Below are positions 1 to 8,265 of a stretch of 64,000 bases of DNA, piece after piece. The translations under genes were made by a program, and so were the position numbers. Source of the DNA: Vampirovibrionales bacterium (GTDB taxonomy: Bacteria > Cyanobacteriota > Vampirovibrionia > Vampirovibrionales > Vampirovibrionaceae). Under the pieces are notes generated by a model. It ran no database searches. It saw nothing but the letters and a program-made list of their open reading frames with translations, and had not been told where the DNA came from. Positions within the stretch are counted from its first letter, which is position 1; every line of letters begins with the position of its first letter. The stretch spans positions 186,001 through 250,000 of the forward strand of contig JADJRF010000005.1 in the NCBI GenBank assembly GCA_016712355.1, written 5' to 3'.

Positions 1-1514
1 ACCGTCTCCAGCGCCCGCCAAAGCGCAGCTTCCATAGCGGGATCCTCTGCCTCAATTGGGTCGAGGGTAAGATTTTCGGCAATGGAGCGAGAAAACAGCT
101 GATCGTCTTGCTGAATTACGCCAATTCGTTGGCGAAGGGCGCGCAACGGCAATTGGCGAACATCGTCATCGCCCAACAGAATACGTCCGGCCTGTGGATC
201 GTAGAACCGGTTCAGCAGCTTGATAATCGTGCTTTTACCGGCGCCCGTCGGCCCGATGATGGCGACTGTTTCACCCGCCGCCACCCTAAACGAGACATCG
301 CGCAGCACGGGACGATCCGCCGAATATCCAAACGTGACGCCCTCGAAAGCAACGCTCAGCGCTGCCCGCAATTCGAAGGACGCTTGTGACGGGAGGCTTG
401 TGGGGGAAGTCGCCAAAACGCCTTGCGAAGAGGGCAACAGATCCGAGTGCTCGCGAAACAATGGCGTCAGACGCGCTAGCGAGGCGAGGCCCGATTGAAT
501 CAGCGTATATTTTTCGGCCAGATCTTCCACCGGCTCGAATACCATCTGCGCATAGAGAAAGAACGCAGCCAGCAGCCCCAAAGTAATCGGCGGTTGCGCG
601 ATAATCATCCCGCTGAGCGCCAGCGCCCCGGTCGCCAGAATCAGCGCTTGCGTCGCAATCGTCAGAAACTCAACAGACGCCGACAAAGCAAAGTCGTAGC
701 GAACCGATTGCAAATTCGCCGCAAGATTTTCCGCGTTCAGCCCCTGAAAATCGCGCACATTACGCGCTTCACGCCGACAGATTTGCGTGACCTCTACGCC
801 AGCGAAGTTTTCCTGCATAAAGCCGTTGAGCGCGCCCATTTGATGCCGAATACGCTCATAGGCCCCGCGCGCCTTGCGCCGCAACCACTCCATTACCGCC
901 ATGATCACGACAAGCATGCCTGTCACCACGGCGGCCAGCAGGGCATGTTGCCAGAAAATTGCCGCCAGAACGCCGACAATCATGGCCGCATCCAGCAGAA
1001 TGGTCAGCCCGCCGGAAGCGAACATCTCGCTAAGATTCTCAACATCGCCCGTAACGCGCGTTACCAGGCGCCCAATGGGCGTTTTTTGGTAAAAGCGCGG
1101 CGACAGCGTTTGCAAATGCCGGTATAACGCCGTTCTTAAATGATACACAATTAACTGGCCCGCATTTTGCGAGACAGACATCAGCCAATAGCGGCAGACG
1201 TAGTGCAGCGCCATCACGCCCGCATAAATGGCCGCCACCTGCGTCAGCCCCCAGCCGTCGCCATGCGCAATCGGTCCATCGATGGCGCGGCGAACCAGCA
1301 AGGGCAGTGCGATTTGGCTCAGCGTGACTGGAATCAGCAAACCCGCCGACAGCCACAAGAGACCTTGATGCGGGCGCGCATACGGCCAGAGTTCGGCCAA
1401 CAGGCGCGCGTCCTGCCACAACGTCTTGGGTCGGGCGACGCTTTCTTCCAGAAACGAGGCGAGCGCCGACGTATTTTTAGAGGAAGAGGCGGACTTGTTC
1501 GAAGAGGCGCTCAT
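1..1514 (-). CDS. ABC exporter half-transporter, partial at window edge
   Basis: The first 504 or so residues of a fused membrane/ATPase half-transporter are visible; the C-terminus, including the LSGGQ signature and Walker B, lies beyond position 1. An N-terminal soluble stretch of about 45 residues precedes the six-helix ABC membrane domain. The nucleotide-binding domain begins near residue 395 and shows a Walker A motif GPTGAGKST near residue 425, then a Q-loop region (VIQQDDQLFS). The ATG at 1514 overlaps the TGA of the upstream exporter gene (ATGA), so the two are translationally coupled and probably form a heterodimeric exporter of the multidrug/lipid type. The substrate cannot be told from the sequence. 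Confidence 0.93.
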   Translation of the reverse strand, partial: MSASSNKSASSSKNTSALASFLEESVARPKTLWQDARLLAELWPYARPHQGLLWLSAGLLIPVTLSQIALPLLVRRAIDGPIAHGDGWGLTQVAAIYAGVMALHYVCRYWLMSVSQNAGQLIVYHLRTALYRHLQTLSPRFYQKTPIGRLVTRVTGDVENLSEMFASGGLTILLDAAMIVGVLAAIFWQHALLAAVVTGMLVVIMAVMEWLRRKARGAYERIRHQMGALNGFMQENFAGVEVTQICRREARNVRDFQGLNAENLAANLQSVRYDFALSASVEFLTIATQALILATGALALSGMIIAQPPITLGLLAAFFLYAQMVFEPVEDLAEKYTLIQSGLASLARLTPLFREHSDLLPSSQGVLATSPTSLPSQASFELRAALSVAFEGVTFGYSADRPVLRDVSFRVAAGETVAIIGPTGAGKSTIIKLLNRFYDPQAGRILLGDDDVRQLPLRALRQRIGVIQQDDQLFSRSIAENLTLDPIEAEDPAMEAALWRALET

Positions 1515-3301
1515 GAGGCTTCCTCCTCGCCGCTTTCGTCCGCAGGCGCATCGCGCCAGACCTCGGACAGCTCGCTTTCGAGCCGCGCAAGACGATGCAG
1601 GGCGCGATACAACGGTTGCTCTTCGAGTAATTGCGCATGGGGGGCGAGCGCCAAGAGGCGACCGGCGTCCATCAGTGCGACGCGCGAGACGCGCGGCGCA
1701 ATCGACAGGCGATGCGTAGCGATCAGCGTGATTTTATCCGCAAAGACGCGTTGCGCGATCAGCGCATCGATAATGTCAGCCTCGGTATGCGCGTCGACAT
1801 TGGCGAATGGATCGTCCAGCAGCAGAATTCGAGAGGGCGTCATTAAGCTGCGCGCCAGCGCCAGTCGTTGGCGCTGGCCGCCAGAGAGCGTCAGGCCGCG
1901 CTCGCCGACGATGGTGCGATACGCAAGCGGCATCGCTTTTATCTCGGCATCGATAGCCGCAATACGAGCCGCCCGAACAACAGAGCCTTCCCCGTCGCTG
2001 TCAATTGCGTCGGGTTGAGCGTATGCAATATTATGCGCGATATCGGAAGAAAAGAGAAAGCTCCGCTGCGGCATCAGCATCACGGCCTGACGCAAGCGCT
2101 CGCGCGCCGGTCCGTCCTGATTGATGTCGCGCCCGCCGATACGAATCGCGCCGTCTTCGATGGGATATCGTCCCGCAATTAATTGCAGCAGGGTCGACTT
2201 ACCTGAGCCCAGCGGGCCTACGACGGCGATGGTTTCGCCGGGCTCGACGCACAACGACACGTCCTGCAATACGGGCCGCGAATCGCGCTTGCCCGCCGCC
2301 TGCGCCGATTCGTCATACGGATTATGATACGAGAACGTCAGTCGGCGAATCTCCAGAGGCCCGTGCGGAAATGGACTCTCATAGGGTCTCGTCGCCCGCC
2401 CATGCGACGGCGCAGACGCTGACAGAATCGCGTCCATACGCTCCATGGCCGCCGCGCCTTGCTGAAAAATCGTAATCACCCAGCCCATCGCCGCCGTGGG
2501 GAACGACAAGCGCTCCAGCAACAGCAAGAAGGCCAGAAAGGCGCCCCCGCTCATTCGCCCGGCGATGGTCTCCCACCCGCCCTGAGTCAGAACGGCCAGC
2601 ACCCCGACGCTGCTGACCATGGCCATGATGAGGGTCAGCCATACTCGCGCGCGAATCAAGTCCTGAAACGCCTTGAGATACGCCCGGCAGACGCGCTGAA
2701 AGCGACGATCCTCAACCGTTTCTTTTGCGTAGGTCTGAATAACCGCCATGGCGCTGAAATTTTCCTGGGCCACCGCGCTAATCTGCGCCAGATGGGACTG
2801 CGTCTCTGCGTAATACGTTTTGACGCGCCGATTGACGCCGCTCATCAACAAAACAGCCAACGGGAACAACGACAACGCCAGCACCGTCAAACGCGGGCTA
2901 TATCCCCACATCGTCGGCAACGCCATGGCGTAGGCGAACAACGTATTAAAGCCCATCATTACCCCGCCGCCGGTAAGAAAGCGCAAGGCCTGCGCATCGT
3001 TGCTTACGCGCGATAGCAGCTCACCGGGCGGATGCGTCTGATGGTAAGACGCCGGCAGAGAGAGCAGACGCTCAAACATCGCCGCGCGAAAGTCGCATTC
3101 GAGCCGCCGCCCCACCCCCACCAGAAAAACGCGCGACACCAGACGCGTACAGAACAACACCGCTCCCAACGCGAGAATCTGGGCCAAGGCAAACCCCAGC
3201 GCGTGCGGCGTCATGCCCGCCAGACCATCAATCGCCACTTGGATGCGAACGGGAATCGCCATGCCCACCGCATTAAAAACCAGCAAAAAGACCAACCCCA
3301 T
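1511..3301 (-). CDS. ABC exporter half-transporter (partner of the downstream gene)
   Basis: This is an ATP-driven exporter subunit with an N-terminal membrane domain and a C-terminal ATPase. Walker A GPLGSGKST lies near residue 360, the signature LSGGQRQR near 472 and Walker B LLLDDPFANVD just after. It overlaps the next gene by ATGA, which supports a heterodimer. The start is a problem. The ATG used here (3301) has no Shine-Dalgarno sequence and begins inside the first predicted helix. Conserved-looking elbow-helix residues (FRKHWPRFRPYLPE) are encoded in frame just upstream, back to an in-frame stop at 3394-3392, but that stretch has no ATG, GTG or TTG. A TATAAT box sits at 3394-3399. The real start may be an ATT at 3358 or 3352. 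Confidence 0.93.
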   Translation of the reverse strand: MGLVFLLVFNAVGMAIPVRIQVAIDGLAGMTPHALGFALAQILALGAVLFCTRLVSRVFLVGVGRRLECDFRAAMFERLLSLPASYHQTHPPGELLSRVSNDAQALRFLTGGGVMMGFNTLFAYAMALPTMWGYSPRLTVLALSLFPLAVLLMSGVNRRVKTYYAETQSHLAQISAVAQENFSAMAVIQTYAKETVEDRRFQRVCRAYLKAFQDLIRARVWLTLIMAMVSSVGVLAVLTQGGWETIAGRMSGGAFLAFLLLLERLSFPTAAMGWVITIFQQGAAAMERMDAILSASAPSHGRATRPYESPFPHGPLEIRRLTFSYHNPYDESAQAAGKRDSRPVLQDVSLCVEPGETIAVVGPLGSGKSTLLQLIAGRYPIEDGAIRIGGRDINQDGPARERLRQAVMLMPQRSFLFSSDIAHNIAYAQPDAIDSDGEGSVVRAARIAAIDAEIKAMPLAYRTIVGERGLTLSGGQRQRLALARSLMTPSRILLLDDPFANVDAHTEADIIDALIAQRVFADKITLIATHRLSIAPRVSRVALMDAGRLLALAPHAQLLEEQPLYRALHRLARLESELSEVWRDAPADESGEEEAS

Positions 3302-3393
3302 CGCTGTTTCTGGCAGATAGGGCCGAAACCGGGGCCAATGCTTGCGAAAAATACGAATCGGCGGCGTCCGTGGGCTTAACGCGACAGAGCGTC

Positions 3394-3399
3394 ATTATA
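3394..3399 (-). promoter_or_regulatory. -10 box TATAAT (followed by G) for the ABC exporter pair
   Basis: On the minus strand the sequence reads GCGCTATAATGACG. The same TATAATG word recurs upstream of several other genes in this window. No good -35 is visible. The transcript would start near 3387. Confidence 0.5.
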
Positions 3400-3535
3400 G
3401 CGCGGGCGCCTTCTCACGCGAGAAATCCTCCACCGGAGGGATCCCGCCGATGCGCCGCCTCCCTACAATAGGGGGGATTCATTTCTGGACGCGGATCGCG
3501 TCGATGCAGCGAACCCCTAAAAGGAACCCCTCGCA

Positions 3536-4459
3536 ATGAAAATTCTGGTGACGGGCGGCGCAGGATACAAAGGCTCGTTATTAATCCCGATGCTTCTCAA
3601 ACAAGGCCATAAGGTCACGCTGTTCGATAACTTCATGTGGGGTATCAAACCCATCCTGCACTTCGCAACGGATCCGTATCTGGATATTATCAGCGGGGAT
3701 ATTCGCGATCGCGAAGCCGTCGGTAAGGCGATGGCTGGCTGCGATCTCGTGATCCACCTGGCTGCTATTGTCGGCTACCCGGCCTGCGCCGCCGATCCCG
3801 CGCGCGCTGTCAGCATTAACGTAGAAGGCACGCGCAATCTGACGAGTCAGCTTCAGGGCGGCCAGCGAATTATTTTCGCCTCCACCGGCTCGACCTACGG
3901 TAAAGTAGACGGCGTCTGCACCGAAGAAACCCCCATTGCGCCGCTAACGCTGTACGGCTCTACCAAGTCGCAAGCCGAAACGCTTTGCCTGGAGAAAGGC
4001 GGTGTCGCGCTGCGCTTTGCAACCGTCTTTGGAACATCGCCGCGCCTGCGGCTCGATCTGCTGATCAATGATTTCGTCTATCAAGCCCTGCATAATCGCC
4101 AGATCGTATTGTACGAAGGCCATTTCCGCCGGACCTTTCTGCATGTGAAGGACGCTGCCGAGAGCTATCTTTTCACCCTCGACAACTACGACAAGATGTC
4201 GGGCCAGGCCTATAACATCGGCGACGACGCCATGAACTTCACCAAGCGCGATATCGCCGTCATGCTGAAAGATATGCTGGAATTCTATCTGCACGAAGCG
4301 GACGTTGGCGAAGACTTCGACAAGCGCGATTACGCGGTCAGTTACGAGAAAATCGGGCAACTTGGCTTTAAAACGCGCGTTGGCATTGACGAAGGCCTGA
4401 AGGAACTGATTCGCGTGCTACGCCACATCCGCATTACCAACGAGTGGCGCAACGCCTGA
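3536..4459 (+). CDS. NAD-dependent epimerase/dehydratase (extended SDR)
   Basis: This 307-residue protein is a nucleotide-sugar epimerase or dehydratase of the extended short-chain dehydrogenase family. An N-terminal Rossmann nucleotide-binding motif reads GGAGYKGS (residues 7-14), an acidic residue at the end of strand 2 (LFDNF) suits NAD, and the catalytic YxxxK is YGSTK near residue 142. The start has a Shine-Dalgarno AAAAGGAA. It is first in a three-gene set with an HTH protein and a GDP-fucose-synthase-like reductase, so a role in making an activated sugar for LPS, glycan or flagellin glycosylation is likely. The exact sugar is not resolved. Confidence 0.92.
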   Translation: MKILVTGGAGYKGSLLIPMLLKQGHKVTLFDNFMWGIKPILHFATDPYLDIISGDIRDREAVGKAMAGCDLVIHLAAIVGYPACAADPARAVSINVEGTRNLTSQLQGGQRIIFASTGSTYGKVDGVCTEETPIAPLTLYGSTKSQAETLCLEKGGVALRFATVFGTSPRLRLDLLINDFVYQALHNRQIVLYEGHFRRTFLHVKDAAESYLFTLDNYDKMSGQAYNIGDDAMNFTKRDIAVMLKDMLEFYLHEADVGEDFDKRDYAVSYEKIGQLGFKTRVGIDEGLKELIRVLRHIRITNEWRNA

Positions 4460-4487
4460 TCGACCGTCTGCCAAGAGGAAATTTCCG

Positions 4488-4928
4488 ATGGAAAACGATG
4501 CCGCCGAAGACTACCGCAACGTACGCCCCTGCGAATCAATGGAGCTGCTTGGGATTTCGGTGGGAGGCTTCCACTGTATGGTCAAACGGCTGAATTACCG
4601 TAAGACAAGAATAGATGGCAGGGCCTATTATCAGATTCCCCTTTCCGTTATTCGTTCTTACGCACAGCAAAAAGAGAGTCACGAAACCACCATTCGGATA
4701 CGCCGACTCTCGATGGCGCAAACCGGCCCTATTGAGGGGGACGCCACCCTTGCGCCGACACATCAACAAGAGCTGGAGCTACTCCGCTCAGAACTGCGCG
4801 AGAAAAATCGCATTATCCGCCATTTGTTGGCGCTGCTCGATGTGCGGACCACCCCAACCTCCATTCTGCGTCGACGCGGACCCTCGGCAAAAACATATTC
4901 CATCAACGAAGAGGCATCCCCCTCATGA
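4488..4928 (+). CDS. Small MerR/excisionase-like HTH protein with C-terminal coiled coil
   Basis: The protein has 146 residues. Residues 15-60 look like a MerR/excisionase-type winged helix: a CxSMELLGIS helix, a second helix, then an IDGRAYYQIP wing. Residues 90-118 (ELELLRSELREKNRIIRHLL) form an amphipathic coiled coil that would dimerise it. The start has AAGAGGAAATTTCCG ahead of the ATG. Its stop overlaps the next gene's start (ATGA at 4925-4928), so it is co-translated with sugar-nucleotide enzymes, an odd place for a DNA-binding protein. It could regulate this operon. No recognised family name can be given with certainty. Confidence 0.8.
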   Translation: MENDAAEDYRNVRPCESMELLGISVGGFHCMVKRLNYRKTRIDGRAYYQIPLSVIRSYAQQKESHETTIRIRRLSMAQTGPIEGDATLAPTHQQELELLRSELREKNRIIRHLLALLDVRTTPTSILRRRGPSAKTYSINEEASPS

Positions 4929-5866
4929 CAACCGTTCTGGTCACCGGCGGCTCGGGCTTTCTCGGGCGACATCTGGTCGAGGCGCTCTCGGCCAAGGGTT
5001 ATGCGACGCTGGCCCCTCGCAGCGCTGAATTCAACCTCGAAACCGGCGCAGGATGCGACGCCTATCTCGAGGCGCATGGCGCGATCGACGTTCTCATTCA
5101 TTCGGCCGCTTATTACGGCGGCATCGGCATTAATCAGGCCGAACCCGCGACGATCTTCTTCAAAAACTGCCAGATGGCCCTCAACGCCTTTGAACTGGCC
5201 CGTCAACACCAGATCGGCAAGATTCTGCCCATCGGCTCCGCCTGCGCGTATCCCGGTTACCTGCAAGGCGATCTTAAAGAGGATGATTTCTGGGCAGGAG
5301 CGCTGCACGATTCCGTTGAGGCCTATGGTTTCACCAAAAAACTGCAACTCGTCGCGCAAAAGGCCTACTACAAGCAACACGGCATCGCGTCGAATCATTT
5401 GATTCTCACCAATCTGTATGGCCCGCACGACGTGTTTACCGAATACCGCTCACATGTGGCCTCGGCCCTGATTAAGAAATTCGCCGACGCCAAAGCTAAT
5501 CACGCTCCCAGCGTGACCTTATGGGGCGACGGCTCGCCCATCCGCGAGTTCCTCTTTGTCAAGGACGCCGCCGAAGCCATCGCGCGCGCAGTCGCCCTGC
5601 CGCACGACCCGACGCCTATCAATATCGGGGTCGGCGTGGGCACCACGATTCGAGAACTGGCTGAACTCACCGCCGACGCCGTTGGCTACGATGGCGATAT
5701 TTTATGGGATACGAGCCAGCCAAATGGAGCGGCGCGCAAAGTGCTGGATATCTCGCGCCTGCGAGATAAACTGGGATGGGAGCCGACCACGCGGCTGCAA
5801 AGCGGTCTACGCGAAACCGTCGCCTGGTACCTCGCCAATAAGTCGCTTGCAGACGCGCGGGCGTAA
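4925..5866 (+). CDS. GDP-L-fucose synthase-like NAD(P)-dependent epimerase/reductase
   Basis: This 313-residue extended SDR is most like GDP-4-keto-6-deoxymannose epimerase/reductase (Fcl/WcaG). It has a GGSGFLG dinucleotide motif at residues 8-14 and an SACAYPG segment near residue 100. The active-site YGFTKK lies near 137, followed by the NLYGPHD stretch typical of that family and REFLFVKDAAEA further on. The upstream gene overlaps by four bases. Together with the epimerase at 3536 it probably completes synthesis of a deoxy- or heptose-type nucleotide sugar. No gmd homologue is visible nearby, so GDP-fucose itself is not proven. Confidence 0.9.
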   Translation: MTTVLVTGGSGFLGRHLVEALSAKGYATLAPRSAEFNLETGAGCDAYLEAHGAIDVLIHSAAYYGGIGINQAEPATIFFKNCQMALNAFELARQHQIGKILPIGSACAYPGYLQGDLKEDDFWAGALHDSVEAYGFTKKLQLVAQKAYYKQHGIASNHLILTNLYGPHDVFTEYRSHVASALIKKFADAKANHAPSVTLWGDGSPIREFLFVKDAAEAIARAVALPHDPTPINIGVGVGTTIRELAELTADAVGYDGDILWDTSQPNGAARKVLDISRLRDKLGWEPTTRLQSGLRETVAWYLANKSLADARA

Positions 5867-5876
5867 TCGCTCGCCG

Positions 5877-6839
5877 TTAAGAAATCGCTTTCGCCGCTTC
5901 AGTGGCGGCGATTAGCGCCGCCAGAATACCAGGCTCGTCGTAGGCGTGGCCCGCATCCGCAATCGGCGCAAAATGCGCCTGCGGCAAGGCCTGATGCAGA
6001 TCCCATGCATTCTGAAACGGACAGACCACATCGTAACGTCCGTGAATAATCCACGTAGGCAGGTGGCGAATACGATCCACATTTCGCAGAAGATAATCCG
6101 GCTCTGGGAAAAAGGACTGATTGACGAAGTAATGGCACTCAATGCGGGCCATCGCCAGCGCCGTCGCATCATCCAAGGGTGTTGAGGGTTTCAGCAGTTT
6201 GCAGGTCGCGTGTTCCCAGCCGCTCCATGCGCGCGCCGCCGCCAATTGAATCTCGGGATCGGCATGCGTCAGACGGCGATAATAGGCCGCCACCATGTCG
6301 CCGCGATCATGAGACGGAATCACCGCCTCGTAACGCGCCCATTCATCGGGAAAAATCCATGAGCAGCCCCCGGGCTGATAAAACCAGCGGATTTCCGCCT
6401 CGCGACACAGAAAAATCCCTCGGAGAATCAGGCCGCTGACGCGCTCGGGGTGCGTCTGCGCATAGGCCAGCGCAAGCGTACTGCCCCATGATCCGCCAAA
6501 AACCATCCAGCGCGCAATTCCCAGACGCTCGCGTACGGTTTCCAGATCGGCGATGAGCTTCCAGGTGGTATTTTCGTGGAGAGACGCATGCGGCGTACTA
6601 CGCCCGGCGCCGCGTTGATCGGGCAAAATGACGCGGTAATGGCGCGGATCAAACAAGCGGCGATGACTCGGCGAGCATCCCGAGCCCGGTCCGCCATGCA
6701 AAAACAACACCGGCGCGCCGTCAGGATTCCCGGCTTGCGCCACCCATACCGTATGACCATCGCCAACGGACAACGCATCGCCAGCGTAATCGTCTATAGG
6801 CGGAAACAACCCACCCGGTTCACGCCCCAAAGCGCTCAT
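5877..6839 (-). CDS. pip: Prolyl iminopeptidase (alpha/beta hydrolase, S33)
   Basis: This cytoplasmic 320-residue enzyme releases N-terminal proline from peptides. It shows the oxyanion HGGPGSG motif (about residues 49-55), DQRGAGRS, the nucleophile elbow GGSWGS, a late Asp in HGRYDVVCP and a catalytic His in DAGHAYDEP. The length is standard for the family. Its ATG (6839) overlaps the TGA of the HerA-like ATPase gene upstream, so the two are coupled although no functional link is known. Confidence 0.95.
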   Translation of the reverse strand: MSALGREPGGLFPPIDDYAGDALSVGDGHTVWVAQAGNPDGAPVLFLHGGPGSGCSPSHRRLFDPRHYRVILPDQRGAGRSTPHASLHENTTWKLIADLETVRERLGIARWMVFGGSWGSTLALAYAQTHPERVSGLILRGIFLCREAEIRWFYQPGGCSWIFPDEWARYEAVIPSHDRGDMVAAYYRRLTHADPEIQLAAARAWSGWEHATCKLLKPSTPLDDATALAMARIECHYFVNQSFFPEPDYLLRNVDRIRHLPTWIIHGRYDVVCPFQNAWDLHQALPQAHFAPIADAGHAYDEPGILAALIAATEAAKAIS

Positions 6840-8035
6840 GGAGCGGGGAACAGGTGGACCGCGCGGGCTTCAATGGTATCGGTCAGCGTTTGGAGATCGT
6901 CGTCTTGCGCAGGCTCGCTCTTACGGCGGCGACGAGCCGGTGTGGTCGGCAAAGCGGTAGGCGAGCGGCCCAAGCGATCGATCACCTTGGTGGCGAGCTT
7001 TTCCTGTTCGATTTCCTGTCGAAGCTTGTCGTTTTCGGAACGAAGCTCTCGGATTTCAGCGCGCAGCAGCGAAATCGTGGATTCTTCCTTCTGGCGCTCG
7101 ACGGCGCGATGGGCGACGGCCTCAGCCAGCGACGAGAGGGCTTTTTCAAGCGAGCTGTTGACCGTGGCGCTGAAAGTCATTCCCGCTTCGGGCGTTGCGC
7201 CCGCATGGCGACAGTGGCGCTTGCGAACTTTGATCTTGTGGGTTTTACCCTTACTGAAAAAGAAGAACTCGCCCGGATGCAGCGATTTGATTTCCGCGTA
7301 CGAGACGCCCGCCTCGTTAAGAAAAGGGCGAATCGCCTTGTAATCCTGCTCGGACGTAATGCCGCCAAACCAGAAACGATTACACTGGCTCAGAATATCC
7401 TTGCTGATGCTCGCAGGCCGCTGCGTCGCCCACAAGCTGTCGATAGCGCGTTTTCGACCGCGTTTGGCGATCTTCTGGCTAGCAACCAGCGGATCCATCA
7501 GCATTTTTTTACCGCGTTTAGAAGCGGCGGCCCCGCCGACCGTGCGTTGAGGCGCATAAATCTGGGCTTCTTCAACCACGATGCGAATTTTTCGCCGGTG
7601 CTTCTGCTCAGCGACAAACAGGGCGTCAGCAATCAGGCCGTACAGATGCTGTTGCTCGTCGTCAAGGTACTCGCTGAGGTCAAAGACGCAGGACAGCCCT
7701 GCGGTCAGCATGGTCTCGACGTAGAGATCCATGGCTTCTTCTTCCAGCGGTAGATTGCCGTGCTCGCCGCCGACAATCATGGTCGGGTAGCGCTCGGCCA
7801 GAGTGAAGTGCTCACCCTCCGGATCGATGACGCACAGCAGGCCGCCGTTTTCGAGCGTCTCTTCCATTAGCACGCCCGTCAGGTAGGATTTTCCCATGCC
7901 GGAGGAGGCCAGAATAGCATCGCGTTCCCCGGTCGCCTTGTAGTCGTCAAGCGCCACGCTGAACATCGGCGCAACATGAAGCGCGCGCGCGCCGGGCGTC
8001 AGACGGGTTTTGAGGAATTTAAACATGTCAACCAT
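6836..8035 (-). CDS. HerA-like / DUF87 ATP-binding protein
   Basis: This is a FtsK/HerA-superfamily ATPase of about 400 residues. The P-loop is ASSGMGKSY near residue 46, DPEGEHF follows, Walker B is the IRIVVEEAQ segment, and a sensor-like ATQRP appears later. After about residue 285 the chain becomes a helical coiled coil (SLLRAEIRELRSENDKLRQE) and ends in a basic, disordered tail. Such proteins are DNA-translocating or secretion ATPases; here the role is unknown. I chose the ATG at 8035 rather than the longer frame because a TATAAT box lies six bases upstream, so transcription would begin at or next to this ATG. Confidence 0.85.
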   Translation of the reverse strand: MVDMFKFLKTRLTPGARALHVAPMFSVALDDYKATGERDAILASSGMGKSYLTGVLMEETLENGGLLCVIDPEGEHFTLAERYPTMIVGGEHGNLPLEEEAMDLYVETMLTAGLSCVFDLSEYLDDEQQHLYGLIADALFVAEQKHRRKIRIVVEEAQIYAPQRTVGGAAASKRGKKMLMDPLVASQKIAKRGRKRAIDSLWATQRPASISKDILSQCNRFWFGGITSEQDYKAIRPFLNEAGVSYAEIKSLHPGEFFFFSKGKTHKIKVRKRHCRHAGATPEAGMTFSATVNSSLEKALSSLAEAVAHRAVERQKEESTISLLRAEIRELRSENDKLRQEIEQEKLATKVIDRLGRSPTALPTTPARRRRKSEPAQDDDLQTLTDTIEARAVHLFPAP

Positions 8036-8041
8036 GCCCCC

Positions 8042-8047
8042 ATTATA
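8042..8047 (-). promoter_or_regulatory. -10 box of a probably leaderless transcript
   Basis: The minus strand reads GGTATAATGGGGGCATGG. Exactly six bases separate TATAAT from the ATG of the HerA-like gene, leaving no room for a Shine-Dalgarno sequence. Confidence 0.55.
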
Positions 8048-8151
8048 CCGGCGGCGTCCCGAAAGGCGATTGACCGGTGGATCGACTTTTTCTCCAAATG
8101 CCCGAACAAGCGCCCCGGCGCAAGCGTCCATTCCGCGAACTGTCCCCAAAG

Positions 8152-8228
8152 TGGCACGCCGGGAGGGACTCGAACCCCCGACCGCCTGGTTCGAAGCCAG
8201 GAACTCTATCCAACTGAGCTACCGGCGC
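8152..8228 (-). tRNA. tRNA-Arg, anticodon TCG
   Basis: A full cloverleaf can be drawn on the minus strand: acceptor GCGCCGG paired with CCGGCGT (G-U at the end), D-arm AGCTC...GAG, anticodon stem CCTGG/CCAGG with loop CTTCGAA (anticodon TCG), T-loop GGTTCGAGTCC, discriminator G and an encoded CCA. It sits between leuS and the HerA-like gene. Confidence 0.95.
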
Positions 8229-8265
8229 ATGCCATTTGGGGCGCGTCGCGCGCAACGCCCTGTCA

